Positions 28,348 through 38,880 of a DNA stretch of 47,314 nucleotides are shown piece by piece; within the stretch, counting starts at the first letter, position 1; the number at the start of each line of letters is the position of its first letter. The position numbers were made by a program, and so were the translations under genes. The notes below the pieces were generated by a model. It did not search any database. It was given only the letters and a program-made list of their open reading frames with translations, and was not told the origin of the DNA. Source of the DNA: Castellaniella defragrans (lineage in GTDB: Bacteria > Pseudomonadota > Gammaproteobacteria > Burkholderiales > Burkholderiaceae_B); the NCBI RefSeq assembly GCF_014203015.1, contig NZ_JACHIB010000023.1, positions 1-47,314 of the forward strand, read 5' to 3'.

Positions 28348-28775
28348 GCCTGGGCTCCCGCATAGAGATGGTCGGCGCCGTCCAGGGCGGCGACGCCGGC
28401 GCGGGCCACCTGGGCGTCCTGCCCGGCCTGCACGCCGGACACGCCGACCGCGCCGATGACGCTGCCGTCGAAATAGATGGGCTCGCCGCCTTCCAGGGGC
28501 ACGACCGGCATGGACAGGGCGGCGATGCGGCCCTGGTTGACCATGTCCTCGTAGACCTTGCTGGGCTTGCCGCTGAGGACGCAGGCGCGGGCCTTTTCCG
28601 GCGCGATCTGGGCGCTCATGAGGGGGGCGCCGTCCATGCGCTGCAGCCACAGGGCGTGGCCGCCGGCGTCGCACAGGGCGATGCTGACGTTCCAGCCGCT
28701 GCGGCGGGCCTCGGCTTCGGCGGCGGCCGCCATGCGGCGCGCGTCTTCCAGTGTCAGGACTCGGAGGGTCTTCAT
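28344..28775 (-). CDS. GlcG/HbpS family protein (DUF336)
   Basis: A 143-residue single-domain GlcG/HbpS-type protein. Such proteins are encoded in glycolate utilisation loci and some bind heme; their role is unclear. VSIALCDAGGHALWLQRMDGA (about 30-50), EKARACVLSGKPSK and GGEPIYFDGSVIGAVGVSG (about 96-114) are the family landmarks. It overlaps pyk by ATGA and follows the glycerate kinase gene by 28 bases, so it is within the operon. No signal peptide is evident, so it is likely cytoplasmic. Confidence 0.88.
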   Translation of the reverse strand: MKTLRVLTLEDARRMAAAAEAEARRSGWNVSIALCDAGGHALWLQRMDGAPLMSAQIAPEKARACVLSGKPSKVYEDMVNQGRIAALSMPVVPLEGGEPIYFDGSVIGAVGVSGVQAGQDAQVARAGVAALDGADHLYAGAQA

Positions 28776-28803
28776 GTGTGTCTCCAGGGATGCGCGGCCC
28801 GGT

Positions 28804-30066
28804 TCAGAGGACCAGGATGGCGCGGAAATCGTTGACGTTGGTGAGCGTGGGACCGGTGATCAGGGAATCGCCCAGGCGCTCGAAAAAGCCGTGGCCGTCG
28901 TTGTCGTCCAGATGCGCGCGCGGCGGCATGCCGGCCGCCCAGGCGCGCGCCAGGGTGTCGGGGCCGATCAGGGCGCCGGCGATCTCCTCCTGGCCGTCCA
29001 CGCCGTCGGTGTCGCCGGCCAGGGCGTGGACGCCTTCGGCGCCATCCAGGGTGATGGCCAGGGACAGCAGGCATTCGACGTTGCGCCCGCCGCGGCCCTG
29101 GCCGCGCACGGTGACGGTGGTCTCGCCGCCGGACAGCAGCACGCAGGGGGCGGGCGCCGGCTGGCCGTGCGCGCGCACCTGCAGGGCGATGCCGCCCAGC
29201 ACCTTGCCGACGTCGCGGGCCTCGCCCTCGATGCGGTCGCCCAGCAGCAGCGGCGCGACACCGGCCTCGCGGGCCACGGCGGCGGCGGCTTCCAGGGCCA
29301 TCTGGGGCGTGGCGATCAGGTGGGTCTCGACGCGCGCCAGGCGGGCGTCGCCGGGCTTGAGGGTCTCGCCCGCGCCCGATTCCAGCAGCCGGCGGGCGCC
29401 TTCGGGCAGCTCGATGCCGTAGCGGCGCACGATGTCCAGCGCGTCGGCGCAGGTGCTCGGGTCGGCCACGGTCGGGCCGGAGGCGATGTCGCAGGGCTGG
29501 TCGCCGGGGACGTCGGAGATCAGCAGGTTGACCACGCGCGCGGGGGCGCAGGCCGCCGCGAGCCGGCCGCCCTTGATGCCCGACAGGTGGCGGCGCACGC
29601 AGTTCATCTCGGAGATGGTGGCGCCGGATTTCAGCAGGGCGCGGTTGATGGCCTGCTTGTCGGCCAGGGTCACGCCGGCGCCCGGCACGGGCAGCAGCGA
29701 GGAGCCGCCGCCCGAGATCAGGCAGACCACCAGGTCGTCGGCCGTCAGGCCGGCCACCCGCTCGAACAGGCGCCGGGCGGCGGCCTCGCCGGCCTCGTCG
29801 GGCACCGGATGGGCGGCCTCGACGATCTCGATGCGCTCGCAGGGCACGGCGTAGCCGTAACGGGTGACGACGAGCCCCTCGACGGGGCCGGGCCAGTGCC
29901 GCTCGAAGGCCTGCGCCATGGCGGCCGAGGCCTTGCCGGCGCCGATGACGATCGTGCGCCCCCCGGGCCGCTGCGGCAGGAAGGCGGGGATGCAGTGTTC
30001 GGGCTGGGCGGCGCGCACGGCCGCCTGGAACATGCGGGTGAGAAGCTCGCGGGGCGAGAGGTTCAT
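28804..30066 (-). CDS. ttuD: Glycerate 2-kinase (MOFRL family, GckA/TtuD type)
   Basis: This 420-residue kinase phosphorylates D-glycerate, most likely at C2, to give 2-phosphoglycerate for enolase. The N-terminal DUF4147 domain has VIGAGKASAAMAQAFE near 40 and LISGGGSSLLPVPG near 117. The C-terminal MOFRL domain has LSGGETTVTVRGQGRGGRN near 310-330 and AGDTDGVDG near 355. It lies between glxR, which makes its substrate, and pyk, which uses the downstream product. The type differs from GlxK/GarK. A 192-base gap with a hairpin repeat element separates it from glxR. Confidence 0.92.
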   Translation of the reverse strand: MNLSPRELLTRMFQAAVRAAQPEHCIPAFLPQRPGGRTIVIGAGKASAAMAQAFERHWPGPVEGLVVTRYGYAVPCERIEIVEAAHPVPDEAGEAAARRLFERVAGLTADDLVVCLISGGGSSLLPVPGAGVTLADKQAINRALLKSGATISEMNCVRRHLSGIKGGRLAAACAPARVVNLLISDVPGDQPCDIASGPTVADPSTCADALDIVRRYGIELPEGARRLLESGAGETLKPGDARLARVETHLIATPQMALEAAAAVAREAGVAPLLLGDRIEGEARDVGKVLGGIALQVRAHGQPAPAPCVLLSGGETTVTVRGQGRGGRNVECLLSLAITLDGAEGVHALAGDTDGVDGQEEIAGALIGPDTLARAWAAGMPPRAHLDDNDGHGFFERLGDSLITGPTLTNVNDFRAILVL

Positions 30067-30107
30067 GAGGCGTCCATCCCGAAGATGAGGATGAGTCCGG
30101 ACACGGC

Positions 30108-30168
30108 GCAGTCCCTGCGGACCGCTTCGTGCCCGATGAATCCGGGCCGCTTGCAGGCGGCGAGGCGG
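30108..30168 (-). repeat. Fourth copy of the two-hairpin repeat element
   Basis: On the minus strand this stretch aligns without gaps to the elements at 15.9-16.1 kb over about 50 bases. The CGCCTCGC lead (30168-30161) is followed by hairpin A (30161-30146, GCCGC-CTGCAA-GCGGC), a CCGGATTC connector and hairpin B (30125-30108, GCGGTCC-GCAG-GGACTGC with one G-U pair). Stem bases differ from the other copies, but pairing is kept. It lies in sense orientation behind glxR. Confidence 0.75.
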
Positions 30169-30181
30169 ATTGGCGAATCGC

Positions 30182-30220
30182 CCGGCGGACGGGCCCCTGC
30201 GCGAGGAGCGGGTCCGCCGG
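30182..30220 (-). terminator. Hairpin between glxR and glycerate kinase
   Basis: CCGGCGGAC (30182-30190) pairs with GTCCGCCGG (30212-30220). It lies inside the operon gap directly after glxR and before the repeat element. There is no T-run; partial termination or mRNA protection is possible. Confidence 0.35.
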
Positions 30221-30258
30221 ATGGGAGGCGCGGCTTCCGCTTTGGCGGCGGCTTCGGC

Positions 30259-31143
30259 TTACTGGCCGATTTCGTGGTTCGCCAGGATTTCCAGCGCGCG
30301 CACCATGCCGGAATGGTCCCAGCCGGCGCCGCCGTGGGCCACGCAGGCGTTGAACAGTTCCTGGGCCACCGCCGTGCTGGGCAGGGACATCCCCAGCTGG
30401 CGCGCGGTGGTCAGGGCCAGGTTCAGGTCCTTCTGGTGCAGGTTGATGCGGAAGCCCGGATCGAAGGTGCGCTTGACCATGCGCTCGCCGTGCACTTCCA
30501 GGATGCGCGAGCTGGCGAAGCCGCCCATCAGCGCCTGGCGCACCTTGGCCGGGTCGGCGCCGGCCTTGGAGGCCAGCACCAGGGCCTCGCCCACGGCCTC
30601 GATGGTCAGGGCGACGATGATCTGGTTGGCGACCTTGGTGGTCTGGCCGTCGCCGTTGCTGCCGACCAGGGTGATGTTCTTGCCCATCAGCTCGAAGATC
30701 GGCTTGCACTGGTCGAAGGCGGCCTGGCTGCCGCCGATCATGATGGTGAGGCTGGCGGCCTTGGCGCCGACTTCGCCGCCGGACACCGGCGCGTCCAGGT
30801 ATTCGCAGCCCAGCGCGTTGATCTTCTTGGCGAATTCCTTGGTGGCGACGGGCGAGATCGAACTCATGTCGATGACGATCTTGCCCTTGCTCAGGCCGGC
30901 GGCCACGCCGTTCTCGCCGAACAGCACGGCTTCGACGTCGGGCGTGTCGGGCACCATGATGATGATGATGTCGGAGGCCTTGGCGACCTCGGTCGCGTTG
31001 GGCAGGGCCTTGGCGCCCGCGTCCAGCAGGCTCTGCGCGGTCTTGCCGTGGGTGAAGGTGACCAGGGTGTGGCCGCCCTGGATGAGGTTGGCGGCCATGG
31101 GGGTGCCCATGATGCCCAGACCGATGAAACCGATGTTGGCCAT
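30259..31143 (-). CDS. glxR: 2-hydroxy-3-oxopropionate (tartronate semialdehyde) reductase
   Basis: GlxR reduces tartronate semialdehyde to D-glycerate with NAD(P)H. The 294-residue protein of the beta-hydroxyacid dehydrogenase family begins MANIGFIGLGIMGTPMAANL with the GxGxxG nucleotide site. DAPVSGGEVGAKAASL (near 117-132) is the substrate-binding loop and KVANQIIVALTIEAVGEAL (near 166) contains the catalytic lysine. The ATG at 31143 follows AAGGAG. It is in the operon after hyi and gcl, which make its substrate. Confidence 0.95.
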   Translation of the reverse strand: MANIGFIGLGIMGTPMAANLIQGGHTLVTFTHGKTAQSLLDAGAKALPNATEVAKASDIIIIMVPDTPDVEAVLFGENGVAAGLSKGKIVIDMSSISPVATKEFAKKINALGCEYLDAPVSGGEVGAKAASLTIMIGGSQAAFDQCKPIFELMGKNITLVGSNGDGQTTKVANQIIVALTIEAVGEALVLASKAGADPAKVRQALMGGFASSRILEVHGERMVKRTFDPGFRINLHQKDLNLALTTARQLGMSLPSTAVAQELFNACVAHGGAGWDHSGMVRALEILANHEIGQ

Positions 31144-31232
31144 GTGAGTTCTCCTTGTCGATGCGTGTCGTTTCGATGGGGTGCCGGGGGGATGCCGGGG
31201 AACGGTGCTGGAAAAGGGTTCCGGGAGGGCGG

Positions 31233-32009
31233 TCAGGCCAGCGCCTGGATCCAGCCCAGGCCGTCCTCGGTGCGGCCGGCCGGCTTGTATTCGCAGCCGA
31301 TCCAACCGTCGTAGCCGACGGCGTCGATGTGGCGCAGCAGCCAGCGGTAGTTGATCTCGCCGGTGCCTGGCTCGTTGCGCCCGGGGTTGTCGGCGAGCTG
31401 GATGTGGCCGATGGACCCGAGGTGCTTGCTGATGGTGTTGCCCAGTTCGCCTTCCATGCGCTGCGCGTGGTAGATGTCGTACTGCACGCGCAGGTTGTCG
31501 GAGCCGACCTCGGCGATGATGGCCAGCGCCTGGTCGGTGCGCGACAGGAAGAAGCCCGGGATGTCGAAGGTGTTGATGGGCTCGATCACCAGGCGGATGC
31601 CGGCCTGCTTCAGTGCGGCGGCGGCGTGGCGCAGGTTCTCGACGAAGGTGTGGTGCGCCGCGGCGGCGTCCACGCCCTCGGGCACCTTGCCGGCCAGGCA
31701 GTTGAGCTGCGGGCAGCCCAGGGCCTGCGCGTATTCGATGGCGCGGACGACGCCCTGCCTGAATTCCTCGACGCGGCCGGGGTGGCAGGCGATGCCGCGC
31801 TCGCCCGCGTCCCAGTCGCCGGCGGGCAGGTTGTGCAGCACCTGGACCAGGCCGTTGGCCTGCAGGCGCCGGGCCAGTTCTTCCTTCGGCCAGGCGTAGG
31901 GAAACAGGTATTCGACGCCCTTGAAACCGGCCTTGGCGGCCGCTTCAAAGCGGTCGAGGAAGTCGATTTCCGTGAACAGCATCGACAGGTTGGCGGCGAA
32001 TTTCGGCAT
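31233..32009 (-). CDS. hyi: Hydroxypyruvate isomerase
   Basis: Hyi interconverts hydroxypyruvate and tartronate semialdehyde. The 258-residue TIM-barrel protein has KFAANLSMLFTEIDFLDRF at the start, GVEYLFPYAWP near 31, the metal-site segments VIEPINTFDIPGFFL (near 140) and VQYDIYHAQRMEG (near 170), and GWIGCEYKPAGRTEDGLGW near the end. It lies between gcl and glxR, the classic order. Confidence 0.94.
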   Translation of the reverse strand: MPKFAANLSMLFTEIDFLDRFEAAAKAGFKGVEYLFPYAWPKEELARRLQANGLVQVLHNLPAGDWDAGERGIACHPGRVEEFRQGVVRAIEYAQALGCPQLNCLAGKVPEGVDAAAAHHTFVENLRHAAAALKQAGIRLVIEPINTFDIPGFFLSRTDQALAIIAEVGSDNLRVQYDIYHAQRMEGELGNTISKHLGSIGHIQLADNPGRNEPGTGEINYRWLLRHIDAVGYDGWIGCEYKPAGRTEDGLGWIQALA

Positions 32010-32071
32010 GTATGGCTCCTTGAAATGCGTGCGGGCAGCCCTTCCGCCGGGGAGGGCTGCGGCGTCCTGCT

Positions 32072-33853
<1,782 letters not shown>

Positions 33854-33949
33854 GATTTCTCCTGGATCGGTCGGATGGGTATTCGTTGACGGGACCAGAT
33901 TAAAGAAATCGCCGGGGCGCAGGAATCCCAGTCCGCCTCGCTTCTGTCG

Positions 33950-33962
33950 ATACTATTTGTAT
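33950..33962. promoter_or_regulatory. LysR-type binding site between gcl and lysR
   Basis: ATAC-TATTT-GTAT is a dyad with the T-N11-A form of LysR-family sites, in an AT-rich island of the gcl/LysR intergenic region. It is a plausible site for the divergent LysR protein. Confidence 0.45.
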
Positions 33963-34087
33963 GTGATGTTGCGGGCCTGGGGTAGAATCCCATGAACCCT
34001 GGACACGCCGGTTCCGTCCGGATTCTTCGTTGCCCGCCCTTGCCTTGCGGGGTTTTCCAGTCCGCGGGGAACCATCGGGAGGCCTTC

Positions 34088-35005
34088 ATGAGCCGCTATA
34101 CCGAGATACGCAGTTTTGTATTGATTGCCGAGCAGGGCAGCTTCGCCGCCGCGGCCCTGGTGGAAGGCGTGACCCCGGTCATCATGGGGCGGCGGCTGAC
34201 GGCGCTGGAAAAGCGCCTGGGGGTGCAGCTGATGCACCGCTCCACGCGCGGCCTGGTGCTGACGGACCTGGGCGAGCGTTACCTGGAGCACTGCCAGCAG
34301 CTGATCCAGGATTTCGACGCCGCCGACGCCAGCATCATGTCGCGGGGCCGGTCGCTCGCCGGCCACCTGGTGGTGTCGGCGCCGGCCTCGTTCGGGCGCC
34401 TGCACGTGGCCCCGCACGCGCTGGCATTCCGCGCGCGCTACCCGGACCTGGCGCTGTCCTTCAACTTCACCGACAGCGTGGTGGACCTGGTGCGCGAGGG
34501 CTACGACATGGCCATCCGCATCGGCGAGGTCACCGACCCGAACTACGTGGCGGTGCGCCTGTATCCGAACCGCCGCGTGGTCTGCGGCACGCCCGCCTAT
34601 TTCGAGTCGCACGGCGTGCCGCGCGTGCCCGAGGACCTGGCGCGGCACAACTGCCTGGCCTTCAACCTGCAGGGCGGGCAGCATCGCGGCTGGACCTTCG
34701 TGCGCGACGGCAAGCCCTTCGCCGTGCGGGTGCGCGGCGACCTGGCCTGCAACGACGGCGAGCTGCTGTACCACTGGGTGCGCCAGGGGCTGGGCATCGG
34801 CTGGCGCTCCACCTGGGAGATCCAGCGCGAACTCAAGCGCGGCGAGCTGGTGACGGTGCTCGACGAATTCGCCCTGCCCGCCTACGACATCCAGGCGGTC
34901 TATCCGCAGCAGCGCTACCTGCCGGCCAAGGTGCGCTATTTCATCGACGACCTGAGAAACCATTATCATGAACCCGGTTACTGGGAAGGACAGAGATCAT
35001 CTTGA
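34088..35005 (+). CDS. LysR family transcriptional regulator
   Basis: A 305-residue LysR protein with an N-terminal winged helix (EIRSFVLIAEQGSFAAAALVEG at the start, LEKRLGVQLMHRSTRGLVLTDLGE near 40-63) and a C-terminal effector domain (about 90-295). It is divergent from gcl and may control the glyoxylate operon, which is the usual LysR arrangement. The stop overlaps the TTG start of the EamA gene, so it might instead act on that transporter. The ATG at 34088 has GGGAGG upstream; earlier in-frame starts lack one. Confidence 0.9.
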   Translation: MSRYTEIRSFVLIAEQGSFAAAALVEGVTPVIMGRRLTALEKRLGVQLMHRSTRGLVLTDLGERYLEHCQQLIQDFDAADASIMSRGRSLAGHLVVSAPASFGRLHVAPHALAFRARYPDLALSFNFTDSVVDLVREGYDMAIRIGEVTDPNYVAVRLYPNRRVVCGTPAYFESHGVPRVPEDLARHNCLAFNLQGGQHRGWTFVRDGKPFAVRVRGDLACNDGELLYHWVRQGLGIGWRSTWEIQRELKRGELVTVLDEFALPAYDIQAVYPQQRYLPAKVRYFIDDLRNHYHEPGYWEGQRSS

Positions 35006-35937
35006 CTGCGAATGCTGAACAGGCGCCGGCTGAACACGCGCCGGCGCGCGATCCCAAGGCCCGCCGCAACGAACGGCTCGCGCTGACGGCGCTGGCCGGC
35101 ATGGCGCTGGTCTGGGGCTACAACTGGGTCGTCATGAAGCAGGTGCTGGCGTATGTCGGCCCCTTCGATTTTTCCGCGCTGCGCACCCTGTTCGGCGCCG
35201 TCGCGCTGCTGCTGGTGCTGGCGGCCCTGCGGCGGCCCATGCGCATCCGGGCCTGGCCGCGCGTGCTGCTGCTGGGCGTGCTGCAGACCGGCGTGTTTTC
35301 CGCCCTGATCCAGGTCGCGCTGCTGCAGGGCGGGGCGGGCAAGACCTCGATCCTGGTGTACACGATGCCGTTCTGGGTCATCCCGCTGGCCTGGGTGGCG
35401 TTTGGCGAGCGCATCCGCGGGCTGCAGTGGCTGGCCCTGGCGCTGGCGGCCGCGGGCCTGCTGCTGATCCTGGAACCCTGGAGCCATCACGCCGGCATCG
35501 TCAGCGAGATGCTGGCCGTCGCCTCGGGCCTGTGCTGGGCGCTGGCGACGCTGGTGGCCAAATGGATCAAGCGCGACCACCCGATGGATGCTTTGCCGCT
35601 GACGGCGTGGCAGATGCTGTTCGGCGCCCTGGCGCTGTGCGTCGTCGCCTGGCTGGTGCCGGAGCGGCCGATCGCGCCGGCGCCCTATTTCTACGCAGCG
35701 CTGGCCTACAACGCGCTGCTGGCCACGGCCCTGGCCTGGTTCCTGTGGCTGTTCGCGCTGCAGCACCTGTCCGCCGGAATGGCGGGCCTGTCGTCGCTGG
35801 GCGTGCCGGTGGTCGGCGTGCTGTCCGGCTGGCTGGAACTGGGCGAGGTCCCTGGCGGGCTGGAGCTGTCGGGGATGATCCTGATCGGCGTGGCGCTGGC
35901 GGTGATCAGCCTGCGTCCGATGGGCGGGCGCGGATAG
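35002..35937 (+). CDS. EamA/DMT family transporter
   Basis: A 311-residue ten-helix inner-membrane protein. LTALAGMALVWGYNWVVMKQ opens the first EamA repeat (about 29-48) and VASGLCWALATLVAKW the second. It starts at TTG 35002, overlapping the stop of the LysR gene by three bases; no in-frame ATG is near, so the TTG is accepted. Translation is probably coupled to lysR. Function is likely metabolite export; the substrate is unknown. Confidence 0.85.
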   Translation: MTANAEQAPAEHAPARDPKARRNERLALTALAGMALVWGYNWVVMKQVLAYVGPFDFSALRTLFGAVALLLVLAALRRPMRIRAWPRVLLLGVLQTGVFSALIQVALLQGGAGKTSILVYTMPFWVIPLAWVAFGERIRGLQWLALALAAAGLLLILEPWSHHAGIVSEMLAVASGLCWALATLVAKWIKRDHPMDALPLTAWQMLFGALALCVVAWLVPERPIAPAPYFYAALAYNALLATALAWFLWLFALQHLSAGMAGLSSLGVPVVGVLSGWLELGEVPGGLELSGMILIGVALAVISLRPMGGRG

Positions 35938-35948
35938 GCGCCGCGGCG

Positions 35949-36911
35949 ATGCTGTCGGACCAGAGCCTGGCGCGCGTGCGCGACCTGAAATTCAAGCAGC
36001 TGCTGGTGTTCGAGCGGGTGGCCACCCTGGGGTCCATGCACAAGGCGGCCGAGGCCGTGCACATGACCCAGCCCAACGTCGTCAAGATTGTCAGGCAGCT
36101 GGAGGAATTGCTGCGGGTCACGCTGTTCGAGCGCCACAGCAAGGGCGTGCGGCTGACCGTGTTCGCCGAGCACCTGCTGGCGCGCATCCGGCCCATGCTG
36201 GGCGATGCGCGCGCCCTGAGCGAGGAGCTGGAGGCGCTGCGCAGCGGCGAGGGCGGCCAGGTGGCCGTCGGCACCCTGATCTCCGCCTCGGCCTGGCTGC
36301 TGCCCGAGAGCGCGGCCCTGATGAAGCGCCGCCATCCCAAGGCGGGCCTGCTGATCCAGGAAGCCACCAACGACATCCTCTTTCCCATGCTGCGCGTCGG
36401 CGAGCTGGACGTGATCGTCGGCCGCCTGCCGGAGAATCCGGGCGAGGGGGTGGAGATGCACGCGATCTACGACGACGAGCTGATGATCGTGGCGCGCGCC
36501 AGCCATCCCCTGTCGCGGCAGCCGGCGTGTGCCCCCGAGGATCTGCTGGACTATCCGTGGATCGTGCCGTCGAATTCCTCGCCGGTGCGCAAGCAGGTGG
36601 ACCGGTTCTTCCGCGGCCGCGACCTGCCGATCCCCCACAACCAGATCGTCTCGCTGTCGATGCTGACCAACCTCGGCATCCTGGCGCGGTCCGATGCGCT
36701 GGCCATGCTGCCCAGCGTGGCGGCCCGGCCGCTGATCCAGGTGGGGGTGCTGTTCGAGGTCCCGATCCACGTGCGCGTGCCGTTCGGCACCATCGGCTAC
36801 AGCCTGCGGGCCGACCGCGAGCCGGTGCCGGCGGCGGCCCTGTTCATCGGCATCCTCAAGGAAGTCGGCGCGCGGGCGCAGGCCACGGGCGGGGTCCCGC
36901 CGGCGGGCTGA
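35949..36911 (+). CDS. LysR family transcriptional regulator (GbpR-like)
   Basis: A 320-residue LysR protein. The helix-turn-helix SMHKAAEAVHMTQPNVVKIVRQLEE-type segment lies near 29-53, followed by LLRVTLFERHSKGVRLT. The effector domain contains GQVAVGTLISASAWLLPES near 100 and SLSMLTNLGILARSDALAMLP near 235. Similar regulators control sugar or aromatic uptake. It follows the EamA gene by 11 bases and may be in one transcript with it. The ATG at 35949 starts the domain; the frame upstream is the transporter read out of frame. Confidence 0.9.
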   Translation: MLSDQSLARVRDLKFKQLLVFERVATLGSMHKAAEAVHMTQPNVVKIVRQLEELLRVTLFERHSKGVRLTVFAEHLLARIRPMLGDARALSEELEALRSGEGGQVAVGTLISASAWLLPESAALMKRRHPKAGLLIQEATNDILFPMLRVGELDVIVGRLPENPGEGVEMHAIYDDELMIVARASHPLSRQPACAPEDLLDYPWIVPSNSSPVRKQVDRFFRGRDLPIPHNQIVSLSMLTNLGILARSDALAMLPSVAARPLIQVGVLFEVPIHVRVPFGTIGYSLRADREPVPAAALFIGILKEVGARAQATGGVPPAG

Positions 36912-36931
36912 GGCCCCGGCGGGGGGCTCAG
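36908..36931. terminator. Hairpin between convergent LysR and Lrp genes
   Basis: CTGAG and CTCAG pair at the base, with a C4/G4 stem around a GGCG loop. The hairpin includes the LysR stop and the end of the Lrp gene, so it may serve both. Confidence 0.45.
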
Positions 36932-37389
36932 AGCGGCACGCGCGCGCCCAGCGACTTCAGTTCGTCGAGCACGATCTGCGAGTAGATCTTGGTGACGCCC
37001 TTGAGCTTGTTCAGCCGGTTGACCACGAAGCGGGAGAACTCCTCGAAGTTGCGGGTGCGCACGTGCAGCACGTAGTTGGTCTCGCCGGTCACGATGTAGG
37101 CGCTGACCACTTCGGGCATCAGGCCGATCTCGCGCGTGAAATAGTTGTGCTGGGCCTCGCTGAGCTGGCCGATGTTCAGGTTGACCAGCGCCTGGATGTC
37201 GAAGCCCAGCTTCTTGGCGTTCAGGGTGGCGTGGTAGCCGTCGATGTAGCCGTTTTCTTCGAGCAGCTTGACGCGCCGGTGGCAGGCCGACGGCGAGAGG
37301 GCGACCATGTCGGCCAGTTCGAGATTGCTCAGGCGGCCGTCCCGCTGCAGGATGCCCAGAATCTTGATGTCCACCGGGTCCATTCTCAT
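36928..37389 (-). CDS. Lrp/AsnC family regulator, KynR-like
   Basis: A 153-residue Lrp-type protein. An N-terminal helix-turn-helix (DIKILGILQRDGRLSNLELADMVALSPSACHRRVK at 8-42, here quoted in part) is followed by an RAM effector domain (about 65-145; GETNYVLHVRTRNFEEF). It is divergent from kynU. In Pseudomonas, KynR, an Lrp-type regulator, activates kyn genes in response to kynurenine, so the same role is likely here. The 141-base gap contains inverted repeats. Confidence 0.88.
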   Translation of the reverse strand: MRMDPVDIKILGILQRDGRLSNLELADMVALSPSACHRRVKLLEENGYIDGYHATLNAKKLGFDIQALVNLNIGQLSEAQHNYFTREIGLMPEVVSAYIVTGETNYVLHVRTRNFEEFSRFVVNRLNKLKGVTKIYSQIVLDELKSLGARVPL

Positions 37390-37430
37390 GATTGGTATAC
37401 CTTTCGATCAATGACTCTAATAATCGAATG

Positions 37431-37469
37431 ATATTCCGATATTTACACTCTGGATTGGAATATTAGAAT
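37431..37469 (+). promoter_or_regulatory. kynU promoter with Lrp-type inverted repeat
   Basis: TTTACA (37442-37447), 16 bases and TAGAAT (37464-37469) form a promoter. ATATTCC (37431-37437) and GGAATAT (37457-37463) are an inverted pair centred 26 bases apart, one arm touching the -10. This suits binding by the divergent Lrp-family protein. Confidence 0.55.
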
Positions 37470-37530
37470 AATTTCCCGCTGCCTCCTTGATAGACTGTTT
37501 TTCAGTGAAAACGCCGCACAGGAGGCATCG

Positions 37531-38781
37531 ATGATCACACTGGAACAGTGCCTGGCCCGCGACCGGGCCGATGAGCTGGCCAGTCTCAGGCAGCAGTTCG
37601 ATTTACCCGAGGGCACCCTCTATCTGGACGGCAATTCGCTGGGCGCCCTGCCGAAAGACGCGCCGGCGCGCGCCCAGGACGTCATCCGCCGGGAGTGGGG
37701 CGCCGACCTGATCAACAGCTGGAACAGGAACGACTGGTGGGCGCTGCCCACGCGCCTGGGCGACCGGCTCGCGCCGCTGATCGGCGCCGGGGCCGGCGAG
37801 GCCATCGTCACAGACACCACCTCGCTGAACCTGTTCAAGGTCGTGGCCAACGCCGTGGACATCCAGCGGCGCGCCCATCCGGAGCGGAAGATCATCCTGG
37901 CCGAGCGGGATGCGTTTCCCACCGACCTGTACGTGATCCAGGGCCTGATCGGGCTCCTGGACCGCGGCTACACGCTGCGGCTGATCGACCGGCCCGAGGA
38001 CCTGGACGCGGCCGTGACCGGGCAGACCGCCGTGGTGGTGCTGTCGCACGTCAACTACCGCACCGGCTACCTGTACGACATGCGGGCGGTCGATGAGCTG
38101 GTGCACGCGCGCGGCGCCCTGGCGGTCTGGGACCTGTGCCATTCGATCGGCGCCGTGCCCATCGACCTGAAGGGCGCGGACGCGGATTTCGCCATCGGCT
38201 GCACCTACAAGTACCTGAACGGCGGCCCCGGCGCGCCGGCCATGCTGTGGGCGCATCCCCGGCACCGGGCCGATTTCCGCCAGCCCCTGTCGGGCTGGTG
38301 GGGGCATGCGCGGCCGTTCGACATGGCGGTCGATTACGTGCCCGATCCGGGCATTCGCAGCTTCCTGTGCGGCACGCAGCCCATCGTGTCCATGAGCCTG
38401 GTGGCGTGCGGCGTGGACATCTTCCTGCAGACCGGCATGGAGAAGATCCGCCGCAAGTCCCTGGCGCTGACCGACCTGTTCATCGAGCTGGTGGAGCAGG
38501 AGTGCGCCGGCCAGGGCCTGGCGCTGGAGACGCCGCTGGATCACGCTCACCGCGGCAGCCACGTCAGCTTCCGCCATCCGCAGGGCTACGCCGTGGTGCA
38601 GGCGCTCATCGCGCGGGGCGTGATCGGCGACTACCGCGAGCCCGAGGTCATGCGCTTCGGGATCACCCCGCTGTACCTGCGCTTCGTCGATGTCTGGGAG
38701 GCCGTCCAGCACCTGAAGGCCGTGCTGGCGCGGCGCGAATGGGAGCGGGACGAGTTCCGCGAGCGCGGGCTGGTGACGTGA
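37531..38781 (+). CDS. kynU: Kynureninase
   Basis: KynU is a PLP enzyme cleaving L-kynurenine to anthranilate, or 3-hydroxykynurenine to 3-hydroxyanthranilate, plus alanine. The 416 residues show [12 protein letters not shown] (about 31-42), [20 protein letters not shown] (67-86), [15 protein letters not shown] near 171 and the PLP lysine in [14 protein letters not shown] (near 230). It lies next to genes that use 3-hydroxyanthranilate, so 3-hydroxykynurenine may be the main substrate. kynA and kynB are not in the window. Confidence 0.96.
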   Translation: MITLEQCLARDRADELASLRQQFDLPEGTLYLDGNSLGALPKDAPARAQDVIRREWGADLINSWNRNDWWALPTRLGDRLAPLIGAGAGEAIVTDTTSLNLFKVVANAVDIQRRAHPERKIILAERDAFPTDLYVIQGLIGLLDRGYTLRLIDRPEDLDAAVTGQTAVVVLSHVNYRTGYLYDMRAVDELVHARGALAVWDLCHSIGAVPIDLKGADADFAIGCTYKYLNGGPGAPAMLWAHPRHRADFRQPLSGWWGHARPFDMAVDYVPDPGIRSFLCGTQPIVSMSLVACGVDIFLQTGMEKIRRKSLALTDLFIELVEQECAGQGLALETPLDHAHRGSHVSFRHPQGYAVVQALIARGVIGDYREPEVMRFGITPLYLRFVDVWEAVQHLKAVLARREWERDEFRERGLVT

Positions 38782-38784
38782 CGG

Positions 38785-38812
38785 CGGCGCCCCCGGCCCG
38801 GCCGGGGCGCCG
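38785..38812 (+). terminator. Hairpin after kynU
   Basis: CGGCGCCCC (38785-38793) pairs with GGGGCGCCG (38804-38812), a nine-base GC stem four bases after the kynU stop. It lacks a T-run, so read-through to the permease gene is possible. Confidence 0.4.
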
Positions 38813-38880
38813 CGGCGGCGGCCCGCGCCGCACGCCATGAAGCACACATAAAAAAACAGAATGAAAATCAGGAGACGGAG

